A stretch of DNA of 64,000 nt from Rhizomys pruinosus (lineage: Eukaryota; Chordata; Mammalia; Rodentia; Spalacidae): NCBI GenBank assembly GCA_009823505.1, contig VZQC01009508.1:1094920-1158919 (forward strand), read 5' to 3'. The notes under the pieces were generated by a model that was not told the DNA's origin, did not search any database, and saw only the letters and a program-made list of their open reading frames with translations. Within the stretch, counting starts at the first letter, position 1; each line of letters begins with the position of its first letter. Of this stretch, positions 53,482 to 64,000 are shown one piece after another. Position numbers and translations under genes: made by a program.

Positions 53482-54009
53482 AATATATCCACATCAGATA
53501 AATAAATACGTTATTAAAACCAGCATATTGCCGAGGGGAGGATAAAAAGAAAGAAAGAAAAAGTAGACTCAACTCCATTATCAGTGTCATTTTATCAATA
53601 TCTCAAGCACCAGAAATGCTTCTGGGTTTGCTTGGAAAGTTTCTCTGACCTTGCTGCACTAAGTCAAAACTTCAACAATCAAGGCCCTGAGAAAGCAGTG
53701 TAGACAGAAGGCTGACTCTGCTTCACAGTGACTTCACAACATGGCAGGGTTCCGTGAGGACAAGATACTGTTTGCACAGGGAAAGGATTATTCACCTCTC
53801 TTCGCAAAGAGAAACCACTGTGCACTGAAAGTTCATAAGTCTTATGCAAGTAACCAGCAAGTGCTCAATAAAGGAAGGCAGACCACCAAAATGTTAGACA
53901 GCAGCAATCGTCACACCTTTTTCCTGAAGGCTCTTATTTATATGTTTCGTGATTAATGCATATAATTTCTCCCTGTATCCCTGACCATCAAAACACACAG
54001 AATCCGGTA
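53482..54009. other. Unique DNA
   Basis: A short AAAG run (53550-53566). A 71-codon ORF at 53741-53956 is unrecognised. Confidence 0.4.
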
Positions 54010-54024
54010 AAAGTTCCAAAGTGA

Positions 54025-54251
54025 GGGGGCTGGAGAGATGGCCTAGAGGTTAAGAGTGCTGACTGCTCTTGCAGAGGACCTGGATTCAATCCCCAGCACC
54101 CACATGGCGGTTGAAAACCATCTTTAGCCCCAGCTCCAGGGGAATCCGATACCCTCTTCTGACCTCCGTGGCATTGCACGACATGGGTGCACAAATATAC
54201 ATGCAGACAGTACATTCATACACATACAAAAATAAATTAAAAATTTTTTTT
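54025..54251 (+). mobile_element. B2 SINE
   Basis: 15-bp target-site duplication with one mismatch ('aaagttccaaagtga' at 54010-54024, 'aaagttccaaggtga' at 54252-54266). Head 'ggctggagagatggcctaga'. No internal duplication. Confidence 0.93.
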
Positions 54252-54269
54252 AAAGTTCCAAGGTGAAAG

Positions 54270-54675
54270 TGTCCAAAGAGCTTACAGCTGTTTATTCTGG
54301 ATGCCAGGCATAAGCATCACAAGTACCTCTCTATCTGTAGGCAAACGTATTATCTACATCTTACCCTACACATGGACATAGACCATGCCTGTGCCTTCAT
54401 TCACACCCAGTACCTGGGCTGGTCAACTACTCAATGAATGCTCAAACAAGGCTAAATAATAACTGTAAGCAGAAAATTGAATCTCTGGAAATAGAAGTTT
54501 TGTAACTGGACCATCTCCCTATTTGAGTGAATTCCTATTGCAGCAGGATGCCCCAGTGAGTTATCTTACCTCCTTCTCTACCTCAAGCAGCAGCAGCCTG
54601 CCATGATGTTTTTAAATGACTGATTACCTGCTCAACGTCCATGACACCACATGAGAGGAGACATGTTAGCCGTTA
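54270..54675. other. Unique DNA, possible old repeat
   Basis: 'cccagtacctgggctggtca' near 54407 and the area around it may be an old MIR/L2 remnant. Not firm. Confidence 0.3.
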
Positions 54676-54679
54676 TCCT

Positions 54680-54900
54680 CATCATTGTTTCCAGCAAATA
54701 TTTATTAAATGCCTGGCTCTATTTGCTGGAGAGATAGCTAGGAACCTAGTACAGAGAAATTCCCATCACCACAGAGCTTTCGTTCACAAGGGAAAGCCAG
54801 TACAAATAAGCAGCATATAGAGTAAGTTAAATAAGGGAATGAGAGCAGAGATGGTGGTGATGTCACACTAACAGACAGGAACAGAGTTCTAGAATAATCA
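54680..54900 (+). mobile_element. Ancient mammalian repeat
   Basis: 'ccagcaaatatttattaaat gcctggctct', followed by a 'gagctttcgttcacaaggga' and 'taagttaaataagggaatga' order, fits a widespread old mammalian repeat of the 'aaatatttattgagcacc' type. Family name not certain. Confidence 0.4.
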
Positions 54901-54904
54901 TAGG

Positions 54905-55435
54905 GGTTGCACAGTTGGGTGGAAAGTGGGCTACATGAAAGTGAGCAAAAGAGAGAATGAGTCCACAGGAAGTGTACGGGTTCATGGGTGGGTGCAGGCC
55001 TCACATATTAAGAAAAGGCAGAGACTTATGTGGCAGGAACAAAAGGAGAGAGAGAGGAGAAGAGGAAGTGAAGAAGGCAGAGAGCAGCCCGGTGAACTGA
55101 GTTCACTCTCAGTCACGCAGACAGCCTTCAGAAGTGTCTAAGCCAAGTGCCATAACTTTGCATACTTTAATAAGATCACATGGATATCAGACTGATAATG
55201 GGCTGAAGGAAGCCAGAAAAAAGTAAGGGGACCAACTAGGGGCCGCTGGAGGAGTCCAGGAAGGACCTGAGGGCAGCTGGGTCCTGGGCAGGGCCAGTGA
55301 ATGGAAAGAATGGTCAAAGCCTGGCTGTAACTTGAAGGTAGAGAACACAGAGTTTGCTGACAGACCACACATGAGAGAAAAACGGTGAATGATAAGCCCA
55401 TGAGTTGGTCAAAGCTCCTGGAAGACAATGGGAGG
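54905..55435. other. Unique DNA
   Basis: A 96-codon minus ORF and overlapping others, unrecognised. Confidence 0.4.
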
Positions 55436-55437
55436 TA

Positions 55438-55556
55438 ATAGATGATTCATTGATTGACTATAGATGATAGATGATGGGTGATAGATAGATAGATGATAGA
55501 GATGATAGATAGATTGATAGATAGATAGATAGATAGATGATAGGTGATAGATAGAT
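55438..55556. repeat. Imperfect (GATA)n/(GATGATA)n repeat
   Basis: Mixed GATAGAT and GATGATA units. Confidence 0.9.
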
Positions 55557-55559
55557 GGC

Positions 55560-56580
55560 AGTAGTTCAGAATTAAGAGCAGATAGATAGCATTTAATGCT
55601 CTTATATAAGATGGCTGAACTCATCAAGGAAGTAAATGGAAACTAAAAAACAAACAAACAAACAAACTTACCAAGATTCTGGAATTAGCACCAATACCCG
55701 AGTACATCCTGTGAATCATATTCCATTTCAGCCCTTTCTTTCCTATAACTAGAAGACAGCCCCCTCCTGATGCATGGCAGTGAAAGGCAAACTTGAGCTT
55801 GGAATGAAAGAACATTAACCATTAATGGCCACTCAGAGTTTACATGGTGTCTGACCACAGTGGTGAATATTCAGTGTCCCAAAGCCTTCAGGAGCAAGAA
55901 GTTATTTCAAAGGAACTGAGAACCTAAAACGGCACTGACATGTCCTTTAACTGGGGGGAGGAGGGGAGCTCTGGTGAAGCAGAGACTGCAGTAGAGAGAG
56001 GCCAAACTGCACCCCTTTCCCATTGCCTAGCTTTGTCTCTTCAGAATAGGAGCCATGTATTTGCTGTTCCTTTGCAAAGTCACCCCCACCTGACCTGAAG
56101 CTCCACAGTTGTTCTAAGGTCCACATGTCATTCTTCTCAAGAAAGCCAAACTAGTCAACATGTGCTGGCTTGAATATGATTCAAATCAAGGAACAAATTC
56201 ACAAATCAAGAAGAAAATAATTTGTCAACCCACAAGACCCAGCTTTTAGCTCAAAATAAGAAATTCTAGCACGCTGGCTGCCCAGTCCCCATGGTGAATG
56301 GCACTCCTCCAAACTGGAGTGCAGTTGAAGGAGGCTGTGTCAGGGAAGCACAGCACACACTCCATGAATTATGCCTGAAAAATGAAAGGCTCTTCCAAGG
56401 AAGGGAGAACTAAGTAACTACCACCACATCTCCTGGTGCCTTGACTTGGAATCACAGTCCCTTGATTTGGAATCACAGAGACCAATATAAGTATACCAAA
56501 ACCCAAGTGATTTCTCAAGGTCAGCCATGCCACAGAAAGAACCCTCTAGAACATTCTCTATACCACAGCAAATTGAGTCT
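55560..56580. other. About 1 kb of unique DNA
   Basis: No repeat beyond a (CAAA)n run (55648-55666) and a 20-bp direct duplication ('ttggaatcacag' twice, 56447-56479). Confidence 0.4.
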
Positions 56581-56599
56581 AAATTTACAAAGAATTTGT

Positions 56600-56752
56600 T
56601 TTGGTCTTTTTTTGAGAGAGAGAGTCTCTCTCTGTAGCCTCAGCTGGCCTGGAACTCACTATGTAGACCAAGATAGCCTTGAACTCCTAGAGATCTGCCT
56701 GCCTCTACCTCCCAAACGCTGGGATTAAAGGTGTGCACCACCACACCCAGTT
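56600..56752 (-). mobile_element. B1 SINE, older
   Basis: Minus-strand copy from 'ttttttgagagagagagtct' to 'gtgtgcaccaccacacccag'. GA expansion near the 3' end. Confidence 0.88.
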
Positions 56753-56754
56753 AC

Positions 56755-57142
56755 AAAGAATTTTTTTTCAACTCATTCAAGTTTAAAACATTTGAAGTCG
56801 GAGTTCAAATAACCCCACCCCACTGCTCTGTATTTAGTAGTAAGATGCTCTCCAAAGGAGTCTAAGCTGCCAACCGTGAAGAACACAGCAAAGTTCTGAG
56901 CCAGGAGAGGTGGGGGACAAAAATATTTCCTTCATTAGCAAGTGTCAGTTGTGCAGGTTATAGACTTTAACAAACATACTGCCTGCTGTGAGCCTCCAGT
57001 CTGGAAGTGCATACTGTCTCTCGGGCAGAGCTGGCCCGGAGAAGCTGGGAAAACAGTGAGACAGGCCAGAATTCAGTCTGAGCAGGGAAAGAGAAGGGGT
57101 TTAGGGCCTGAGTATTCAAGCCCAGTTCTCCCTGAGCTCGTT
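56755..57142. other. Unique DNA
   Basis: Nothing recognised. Confidence 0.4.
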
Positions 57143-57144
57143 GT

Positions 57145-57488
57145 AATGGGTAGCTCTGATTGTCAACTCAACCCAACCTAGACTCACCTGGGAAGACAGT
57201 CTCAATAAAGAATTGTTGACTCTGGGCATGTCTGTGGGGACAGCCTTGATTGTCCATGTGAGAAGATCTAGTCCACGGTGGGAGATACCATTCCTTGGGT
57301 TTGGGTCCAGGATTCTATGAGTAGAGAATGTTGAGTCCTAGGCATGCACACCTTTATTCTCTTCACTCTTACCTGTAGATGTGACTAGCTGCTTCAAGTT
57401 CCTGCAACTTGGAAGCCAAATAAACCCTTTCTCCCCTAAGTTGCTTTCTGTTGGAGTATTTTATCACAGTAACAAAAATGAAATGAGG
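57145..57488 (+). mobile_element. Rodent dispersed repeat, 'gattgtcaactcaacccaac' type
   Basis: 'gggtagctctgattgtcaac', 'cacctgggaagacagtctca', 'gcatgtctgtggggacagcc', 'gactagctgcttcaagttcc', 'aataaaccctttctccccta' and 'attttatcacagtaacaaaa' are the successive landmarks of a common rodent repeat. Near full length. Confidence 0.75.
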
Positions 57489-57489
57489 A

Positions 57490-59913
57490 CACTCGCCATC
57501 CATCTAAATCACTCTTATCCATCTACTGAAATAGCGAGATAAGGACAGAGACAGTGGACAGGGGTGTTATCACTTACGTGCCTCGAAGTGGTAGCAACAT
57601 CAAGTTGACTGGGAACAGCAGGAGAGAGAGGGCACTGCACTCCTCAGAATGTGCTTTGCATGCAGCTATGGGCTTCTAACCCCCAGACACACAGAGCCAT
57701 CTCAAATGGCAAATTATGCGAGAAGATCTGGCCGGGTGCCTGGAACGTGGCAGGTGCTCCAGAATGGTAGCTATCTTGATGGAGTAGAACAAAGGGGAGG
57801 GGAAAGAGAGGGAGCAGAAAGAGGATGTAAAGGAAGACAGGAGAGGGAGACACAACCCAGGTGGGAAGGTTGGGGTGCAGGGAAGACCTGGCCAGGGAGC
57901 CTGCACTGCGTGGAAGAGCAAGCACCGTGGCTGGGACCCACACAGGACCGTGAAGACGCGATGCTTGTAGGGAACAAATTGCGTCTGCAGTGTGCTGAAG
58001 CCAGAGTCACTGTAACTCAGCGCTGTGCTGAATGAAGTGGAAGAAAGGCTATTAAATCCGTGACTCCATGAGGTAATAATATTCCCAGCGAGCCCACGCC
58101 TACAGAAATCCACCCAGCAAGCAGGCTTGCCAGGAGCCCCCTCTCAGTTATAACAAGCTGCCTATCTCCTGCTGCCAGGATGCAGAGAAAAAATGAAAAC
58201 CCGTTCCCAACTCCATTATAAACTTAGTGACCTGCTTCACCTCCCTGGGTTTAGTGACTAGCTCTGCTGCCTTTTGGGCACGGAGAAAGAAACATAAGGC
58301 AAGAATTAACTTTCCTGGCTTTTGAAGGCATCAAGAGTCAAAACTGCTTTCAGCTGGCATTCCTCTCTGTTATTCAGTCAGCTTTGATGGATTTATTTTC
58401 TTTGCCCTACTTCATGGAAGTTACTGGGGCCAATTACCACAAAGATGATTGCCAAGGAGTTTTTCATGTAGACACTAGATGGCGCTGGTGTGCCAGGCTG
58501 TCTCCTTTAGGAAGTGCCAAGGCCAGTTCATTAAAATCCCCCTTGGAGCTCTCTAAGTCGCAATAAGAGTGAGGAATTCTATGGTCAGAAAGGCACTCAC
58601 TTACTTTCTCCAATCTGTGGGTCTCTGAGCCCCGGGAGGGCGGTAGAAACCTTTACACACTTCACACTCGCACAATTTTATTTCTCTCCATGGCAAGTGG
58701 CACAATTAGAAAGTATCAGCCTTAAGTCTTATTCAGTCAGCATTGGGCATGCTTGTTCATTTTGGACTGGCTCACTTTGATTCATTTCTCAAGCCTTATT
58801 CTTAATACAGATTGCCAATGGCTTTCCAATTTATTTGTAAGATTTCTATAACTGTATATCCCGCGTGAGAACGTTTCTGTTTCTGCTGAAAGACCAGGAT
58901 GGGATCCTAAAGCCGTAGCTAGGACAGTGAGGGTCTTGAATCTCCTCCGAAGCAGGCTGTTTTCCTCTGGGGAGAATGGAGACTGTAGCAATGGCAGGGG
59001 CGGTCTGAGGGAACCGCCCTCATAGAGTCTGAGCGCTTAGCACAGCCCTTGGCTGAAGTCAGGCACAGTCAAAGGCAGGAGGCCCTGGGCTTCTTGATTC
59101 TCTTCCCCAGACTTGTTTTCATGGCATTCCACTGCCTCCTTGAGTCCAAGTGTCTGCATGCAATGGACGGATAGTACACGATCTGTGGGGCTTGGAAACT
59201 CTTCCTGGGCTAGCTGCAATCCCGAACAGATCTGAGAGGAACGGCTATTCGAACTTCTGGCAAAATATCAACTACCAAGAATAAGATTCACCAGAGCTGT
59301 CTTTAATGAGGATGGCGGTGAAGACCTGGAGAAGCGCCTCCTTCCAAAAATCTGCCACAGCTCCTCCCAGGGGCCAGGGAGCGTGTGGCAGAGTCCCAGA
59401 CTGTCCGCTCAGATCTTTCCTTTGAAGTGTTCCCAGTCCTTCATCTCTGTGCGTCCCTCCCCCTGCTGATTGCCTGGCCTTGCTGGAGCTGAGCGATCAG
59501 GGCATAGCTTGCTGAACAGCTTCAGACCACTACAGGTGTACACTAGGAGTGCAGATTTCAACCTGTGCTTTCCTTCAGATTTATAGGTGTTAGTAGTTGG
59601 GTTTGTGAAGCCGGACTTGGCAATAGTCAGTTTTAGGTTATTTTGCATGCTGTCTTGTCCCAATTACTGAAGGATTAACATGTCTCAGCAGTGAAAGGTC
59701 CACTCTGGTCTCTAATGGTACTTTCTCATCACACCTTGGGCACAGAGACTGCCTGGTCCTCTCTCTAATAATTTAGCTACCTGGATCCCACCAGTCTGGG
59801 AGTTTGTGCTTATGAGAACCGGGCTGCTCAGTCTAATTACAGGTGAAATGTCTCATACTTCATACTTTCTGTCATTTTTCTTTAATTAACAACATGTGGA
59901 AATCTTCACTAGT
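57490..59913. other. Repeat-poor block, 2.4 kb
   Basis: No recognised interspersed repeat. ORFs of 128 (+) and 145 (-) codons overlap on opposite strands at 57.65-58.11 kb, with no recognisable protein. Contains the CTCF-like site at 58472. Likely non-coding, possibly conserved in part. Confidence 0.4.
58472..58485 (+). promoter_or_regulatory. CTCF-like motif ACACTAGATGGCGC
   Basis: Matches 13 of 14 positions of the CTCF core CCASYAGRKGGCRS (first base A instead of C). It lies in repeat-poor DNA, not in a B2, where many rodent CTCF sites arise. A CpG is kept at the key position. Confidence 0.6.
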
Positions 59914-60253
59914 GCTACTAGTCACTATGTTAAATCAACTCTAGCAGACATTTGAGTGAGGGTAGGAGGGGGCTAGGCTGAGAAATTAAATTATTTCATT
60001 TTCTGGAGGAATGAAAATGACAGGAATGTGAGTCCTTTGTTGATTCATTGACTCGGACTCTGTATGGACATGTGTTTAACTATGCTACTAGTCACTATGT
60101 TAAATCAACTCTAGCAGACATTTGAGTGAGGGTAGGAGGGGGCTAGGCTGAGAAATTAAATTATTTCATTTTCTGGAGGAATGAAAATGACAGGAATGTG
60201 AGTCCTTTGTTGATTCATTGACTCGGACTCTGTATGGACATATGTTTAACTAT
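59914..60253 (+). repeat. 170-bp tandem duplication
   Basis: Unit 1 is 59914-60083 and unit 2 is 60084-60253. They differ by one base as read by eye (tgtgttt / tatgttt near the ends). The unit starts 'gctactagtcactatgttaa' and ends 'gtttaactat'. Confidence 0.97.
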
Positions 60254-60254
60254 A

Positions 60255-60440
60255 CATAGATAGGACACTTGTTATGTATCGGGAACCTCAAATGATGGAC
60301 GAAGGTGAGGGTGAACCCATTCAGTCCATAAGTACACTGTGAGTGGATGAAGAAAGAATGAATGAATTCTACTTATGGTCATGTTGCCTGATATCATTTA
60401 TATGAATAGAAACTAAGTCCACCCTGAACTTACTTGATCT
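60255..60440. other. Unique DNA
   Basis: Nothing recognised. Confidence 0.4.
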
Positions 60441-60444
60441 ATGT

Positions 60445-60776
60445 TCGTGTTCGTGTGCGCGTATGTGCATGTATGTGTGCGTATTCTTGTGAATGCAGGT
60501 GCACATGTGTGTGCACGCCTCTAAAGACCAGAAGACAACCTCAGCTGTCATTCCTCAAGAACAGCCCACTTTGACATTTGAGACAGGCTGGAACCCATGA
60601 AGTAGCCTAGGCTAGTCAGTGAGCCCCCAAGAATCTGCCTGTCTCCCGTCCCCAGCACTGAGATTATAAGCACACACCACTGTGCCCAGGTTTTCCACAT
60701 GGCTTCTGGGTATTGAATTAGGTCTTTATGTTTGCAGAGCAAGCACTCCGCTAGCAGAGCTATCTCCCTAGCCCTT
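60445..60776 (-). mobile_element. B3 SINE
   Basis: GT-rich tail, then 'ttgagacaggctggaaccca', 'ccccagcactgagattataa' and an end 'agagctatctccctagccct'. Confidence 0.75.
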
Positions 60777-60779
60777 GAC

Positions 60780-61060
60780 CCAAGTTCTTTTATGGTAAAT
60801 ACGTACAGGTCAGTCCTTTACTAATCACTAACATGTTCCCTGGATGGTAGTTTGGTCTGTGAGGGTCCCCAAAGTCATAAAATTGAATGTATACAGAATC
60901 AGAGTAAGATCTATATAAAGGAAATCAGTCTGGACTGGGCCAGGGGTGAGACGAAGGAGAGAGCAGGACATGGGTTTTCCTAGAAGGGCTGGGGCAAATT
61001 GCTGCCTCTGCTATGTCGTGAGATCTTGCAGTGGAGAAATCTTCACTATGTGAACTCTGG
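60780..61060. other. Unique DNA
   Basis: Nothing recognised. Confidence 0.4.
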
Positions 61061-61062
61061 TT

Positions 61063-61350
61063 TTGTGGGTGTGAGTGCACACGTGTGCATGTGTGTGCCA
61101 CAGGACAATCTCCAGTGTTGCTCCTCAGACACCACCCACCATTTTTGGAGGCAGTGGCTCACTGACCTGGCACTTAAGGATTAGGCTAAACCGGCTGGCC
61201 AGTGAGCCCCAGGGTTCTGCTTGTCTCTGTCTCCCTAGAGCTGAAAGTACGAAAGCAACCACCATGCCCAGTCCTTTTAAACGTGCATTCTGGAAACTGA
61301 ACTCTGATCCTTGAACAAGCACTTTATCAACCGAGCCATTGCCTAGCCCT
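61063..61350 (-). mobile_element. B3 SINE
   Basis: 'gtgcacacgtgtgcatgtgt', 'ggctaaaccggctggccagt gagccccagggttctgc', 'tttatcaaccgagccattgc'. Confidence 0.8.
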
Positions 61351-61352
61351 GA

Positions 61353-62022
61353 AATCTCTCATTTTTAATTGATAATAAGAGTTCTTGTTAGAACGCAATT
61401 TAGACCAAATGAAGCAGGTTTGTGGGCTGGGTTCAGGCTGTCAACCTGAGACCTCTGATGTACAGTTCAGATTAAGTGCACCTTTTACAGAGTAGTAAAC
61501 TCAATCTACCAAAGTAGCAGAAAACTATCTGGCTTTATAGTGATAGCTTTCTTCATAGCAAAAACTTTTAAATCCCTAAAGAGTAACATTTTGTAATTAA
61601 ACTCAGCACCATCCTGCTGACAAATTCTCTTACCATCCCCCAAACTGACAAGCTTATGCACAAGTCTGACCTAGAAAGAAGGAGAAAATGTTCTCTACTT
61701 TGTAATCCCTCTACTTATTTCTTTACTTAGAGGAAAATAACTGAATTTGAACTTCTGTAAGGGTTTCCTAGCATGTAGAAAGGTAAGAGATTTTCGTTAT
61801 CTTGACAAAATATAATAAATTTACTATCAAAAACAAAGCTTGAAAAGAATTTCTAGGTTATTACTCCCAAATTCCTCTCTCTTATAAAAGCAAAGGAAAA
61901 GTTGGCTGGTGTTCTAGATCATTTATTCACTCAACAAACACCTAGCATCCTGAGATATAGACTTTGTTTCTTATCTTTGAAAGCTTTTCAGCCAGAATGT
62001 GGCATTCAATAGCCATCCAGCT
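61353..62022. other. Unique DNA
   Basis: No recognised feature. Confidence 0.4.
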
Positions 62023-62024
62023 GC

Positions 62025-62232
62025 CAATACAGCTCAGTAGGTTCATGGCTTGCCTGGAATTCATGAAGCCCGCAGATTCGACCCCCAGCAGCACATAAAT
62101 TGCACAAGGTGCACATACCTGTACTCACAGTGCTTAGAGATGGAAGTGGGGTCAGAATTCAAGATCATCTTTGGCTATATGTGAGTTCAAGGCCAGCCTA
62201 GGACACATGAGATCCTGTTTCAAAAAGCTAAA
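62025..62232 (+). mobile_element. ID-B1 (B4-type) SINE
   Basis: 'gctgccaatacagctcagta', 'agattcgacccccagcagca' (B-box-like), then 'gtgagttcaaggccagccta' and 'gagatcctgtttcaaaaagc'. Confidence 0.75.
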
Positions 62233-62242
62233 ATTAAAATGT

Positions 62243-62266
62243 GATATATATATATATATATATATA
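62243..62266. repeat. (TA)n short microsatellite
   Basis: About 12 TA units. Confidence 0.9.
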
Positions 62267-62384
62267 GATTTACTCTAACAACTATATTGGAAAAGCAGAA
62301 TTAATCTTTTAGTAATGGGAACATGAAAATGTTAAGTGACTCCTCGTCAGGTAAAACATGAATTGAATAAAATTCTCTATTCAT

Positions 62385-62458
62385 TCACTGGTGCTAGCGA
62401 TTGAACTCAGGGCCTTCCCCTGCGGCAGGCACTCGCCCCTGAGCTACAGCCCCAGCCT
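62385..62458 (-). mobile_element. ID SINE fragment
   Basis: 'gattgaactcagggccttcc' and 'gcccctgagctacagcccca' read on the minus strand as an ID unit. Confidence 0.75.
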
Positions 62459-62459
62459 C

Positions 62460-63148
62460 CTCTTTTATACAAAATTTGTTTCAGTGTACAGAAAATTACC
62501 AAAGGCAGAAGATAAATGAAAAAAGCCTTCATCCTAGAACACAGAAATGGACAGAACTTCGGAAGAAAACACGTGCGGATGTATAGCCCCCACGCCAGAC
62601 TCCCCCTTAACTCCTCCCCAGTTCAGTAGGCAGGAGTGGGCTCTCACCCACTCGGAATGGCTGCTACACAAAAGGCATTTTGCTGCTGGAGAAGAAAGAT
62701 TTGCCTCAGGCAAAGGGGGAGGCAAAAGCAGGAATGACATTTAAGGCTGAAAATGGCAAGTTTGGTTTGGAATGGACCCTAAACACCTGCAGATTTTCTA
62801 CACCAAGGTTGCATTTTCCAGTTTATGATGAGTAGCCAGAAATTTAATGGGGTAGTCTTGGACTTTAGAACATCATAAAAGGGCTGACATATTCACTCCG
62901 CACACCCCTGACTGAGTGCCAAATGGCACATATTTCTGGGACAGCAAGAGGACCCTTGGAAATGGGAAAGCCAAGAGAGACTTGAGCACTGGCTACCACT
63001 TCCAATGTGTTCCCAAGCACACGCAACTCAGTTGGAACAGTGCGGACCTCTAATGGGTTCAGGGTGTGTTCGAACAAAACTTGTAGCCTAATCTTAGTTG
63101 AGCACTATACCAACCGGAGGGTGGTCCCCAAAATGCCAGATTATAAAA
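62460..63148. other. Unique DNA
   Basis: ORFs of 65-70 codons, unrecognised. No repeats. Confidence 0.4.
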
Positions 63149-63151
63149 TTG

Positions 63152-63272
63152 ATATGTCCTAGACATGATGGCACACACCTGTAATCTCAGCACTTTAGGC
63201 TGAGACAGGAGAATTATGGGTTCTGTAATGCAGCGTGGGCTACACAGCAAGACATTATCTGGAAAAAAAAAT
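63152..63272 (+). mobile_element. B1-like monomer, old
   Basis: 'gatggcacacacctgtaatc tcagcactttaggctgagac' to 'acattatctggaaaaaaaaa'. Confidence 0.75.
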
Positions 63273-63274
63273 GG

Positions 63275-63485
63275 AAGCAAAATAGCCAACCAAAATTAAA
63301 ACACTCAGACACTCAAAATTAGAATTGGAAAATCTAATGAGCAGAGATATCAGCTGTTGCATCCTGAAGGGAATATATTCTCCAATATAATTTGCTAGAT
63401 ATATAAAAACAAACAAAAAATGAAAAAGAATGGTATAACCCATATTCTGGGGGAGGGGAGAATGCAATCATTATTTTTCTCTATT
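63275..63485. other. Unique DNA
   Basis: Nothing recognised. Confidence 0.4.
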
Positions 63486-63489
63486 ACTT

Positions 63490-64000
63490 CTTTATTTTTT
63501 TTCATTTTTTAATAATTATGTAATAATTTATGAGTACAGGCATACTTCATGTAAAACCAATTTGCAAGCAGTTGTGCCCAAACCCACACAGCCCAAGGGT
63601 CCCACCATCCAGCTGGGGGGCTTATATGTTCAATCAAGTTGATCAAATAACTGTCCAGACTGTATTGCTGTAGTTTCACCATTCACCCCTATCGCAGCCC
63701 TTACATTCTACCACGCCCCCTCTTCCGCAGATTGTTCCCTAGGCTTAGAAAAGGGGCACAGGTGGACGGGGAGCAAAACAATCTACTTTCTCTGGAGCTA
63801 TTGTCTTGGACTCTGGTCAATTCTGGCTGTTTCCTTTCATGGGCTGACAGTTTGTCCAGGAATAACCTTTTGATCCTACTAATGAAGCACAAGCGATTAG
63901 ATATATAGGTATTTAAACAGTACTAATTGTTATGGTAGGTTACTTTGGTATAGACACAGATGTTTGGATGGTATGTTAATCCATGAATTACATTTTTTTC
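63490..64000 (-). mobile_element. Second copy of the poly(A)-ended dispersed repeat, cut by window end
   Basis: On the minus strand it ends 'attattaaaaaatgaaaaaa'. It aligns with 36629-37300 through several long blocks and continues beyond the window. It is less CpG-rich than the 36.6-kb copy. L1-like 3' UTR blocks as described there. Confidence 0.6.

Noticed and set aside
57649..58113. Overlapping ORFs of 128 (+) and 145 (-) codons
   Set aside because: Opposite-strand overlap, no recognisable domain or splice context. GC-rich sequence alone gives such frames.
59914..60253. Repeat array as CRISPR
   Set aside because: Two 170-bp units with no spacers, and in a mammalian genome.

Overview
This window is repeat-dense mammalian nuclear DNA, and I find no protein-coding gene in it. 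The interspersed repeats are the muroid rodent set: B1, B2, B3, B4/ID-B1 and ID SINEs, rodent L1 3' ends, and many (CA)n and (CT)n microsatellites. A few fragments of old mammalian MIR and L1M are also present. The youngest B2 copies differ from what I recall of the mouse, rat and hamster B2 consensus: they carry an internal duplication near the middle and intact CpGs. I therefore favour a muroid rodent outside Mus and Rattus. A spalacid or a divergent cricetid is only a guess.

Region by region. 1-10 kb is mixed unique DNA with B3, B4 and ID-B1 SINEs, three MIR fragments and microsatellites. 10-16.4 kb reads as one old plus-strand L1M element running from its ORF1-like part to its 3' end. It is broken up by a B2, a younger L1 3' UTR, a B1, a minus-strand L1 holding the last 114 codons of ORF2, another B2, a pure A60 run and a minus-strand B2. 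A large GT-rich minisatellite lies at 16.5-17.05 kb. A second L1M copy (17.3-18.2 plus 20.1-20.6 kb) is split by younger L1 material, a 119/120-bp tandem duplication, AT repeats and a B2. 20.8-21.2 kb holds a very young B2 with a tail of about 90 nt. 21-30 kb is a mixture of L1, B3 and B1 pieces and rodent dispersed repeats, with a degenerate endogenous retrovirus pol fragment at about 28.1-29.15 kb.

30.3-31.8 kb is the longest repeat-poor block in the middle of the window and looks like conserved non-coding DNA. 35.16-37.74 kb is unusual: it is rich in CpG against its surroundings, contains GC palindromes, and includes a minus-strand poly(A)-ended dispersed repeat whose second copy runs off the right edge at 63.5-64 kb. 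38-57 kb is mostly unique sequence with scattered SINEs and a (GGA)n polypurine tract. 57.5-60.4 kb is repeat-poor, with a near-consensus CTCF motif at 58.47 kb and a 170-bp tandem duplication that is almost perfect.

Every open reading frame is short. Those of more than about 120 codons come from GT microsatellites, poly(A)/poly(T) with B2, a tandem duplication, L1 or unrecognised sequence. The window is best read as intergenic or intronic. Repeat family names come from memory of consensus sequences, not from a database search. Boundaries are by eye: exact where target-site duplications are given, otherwise good to about 10-30 bp.
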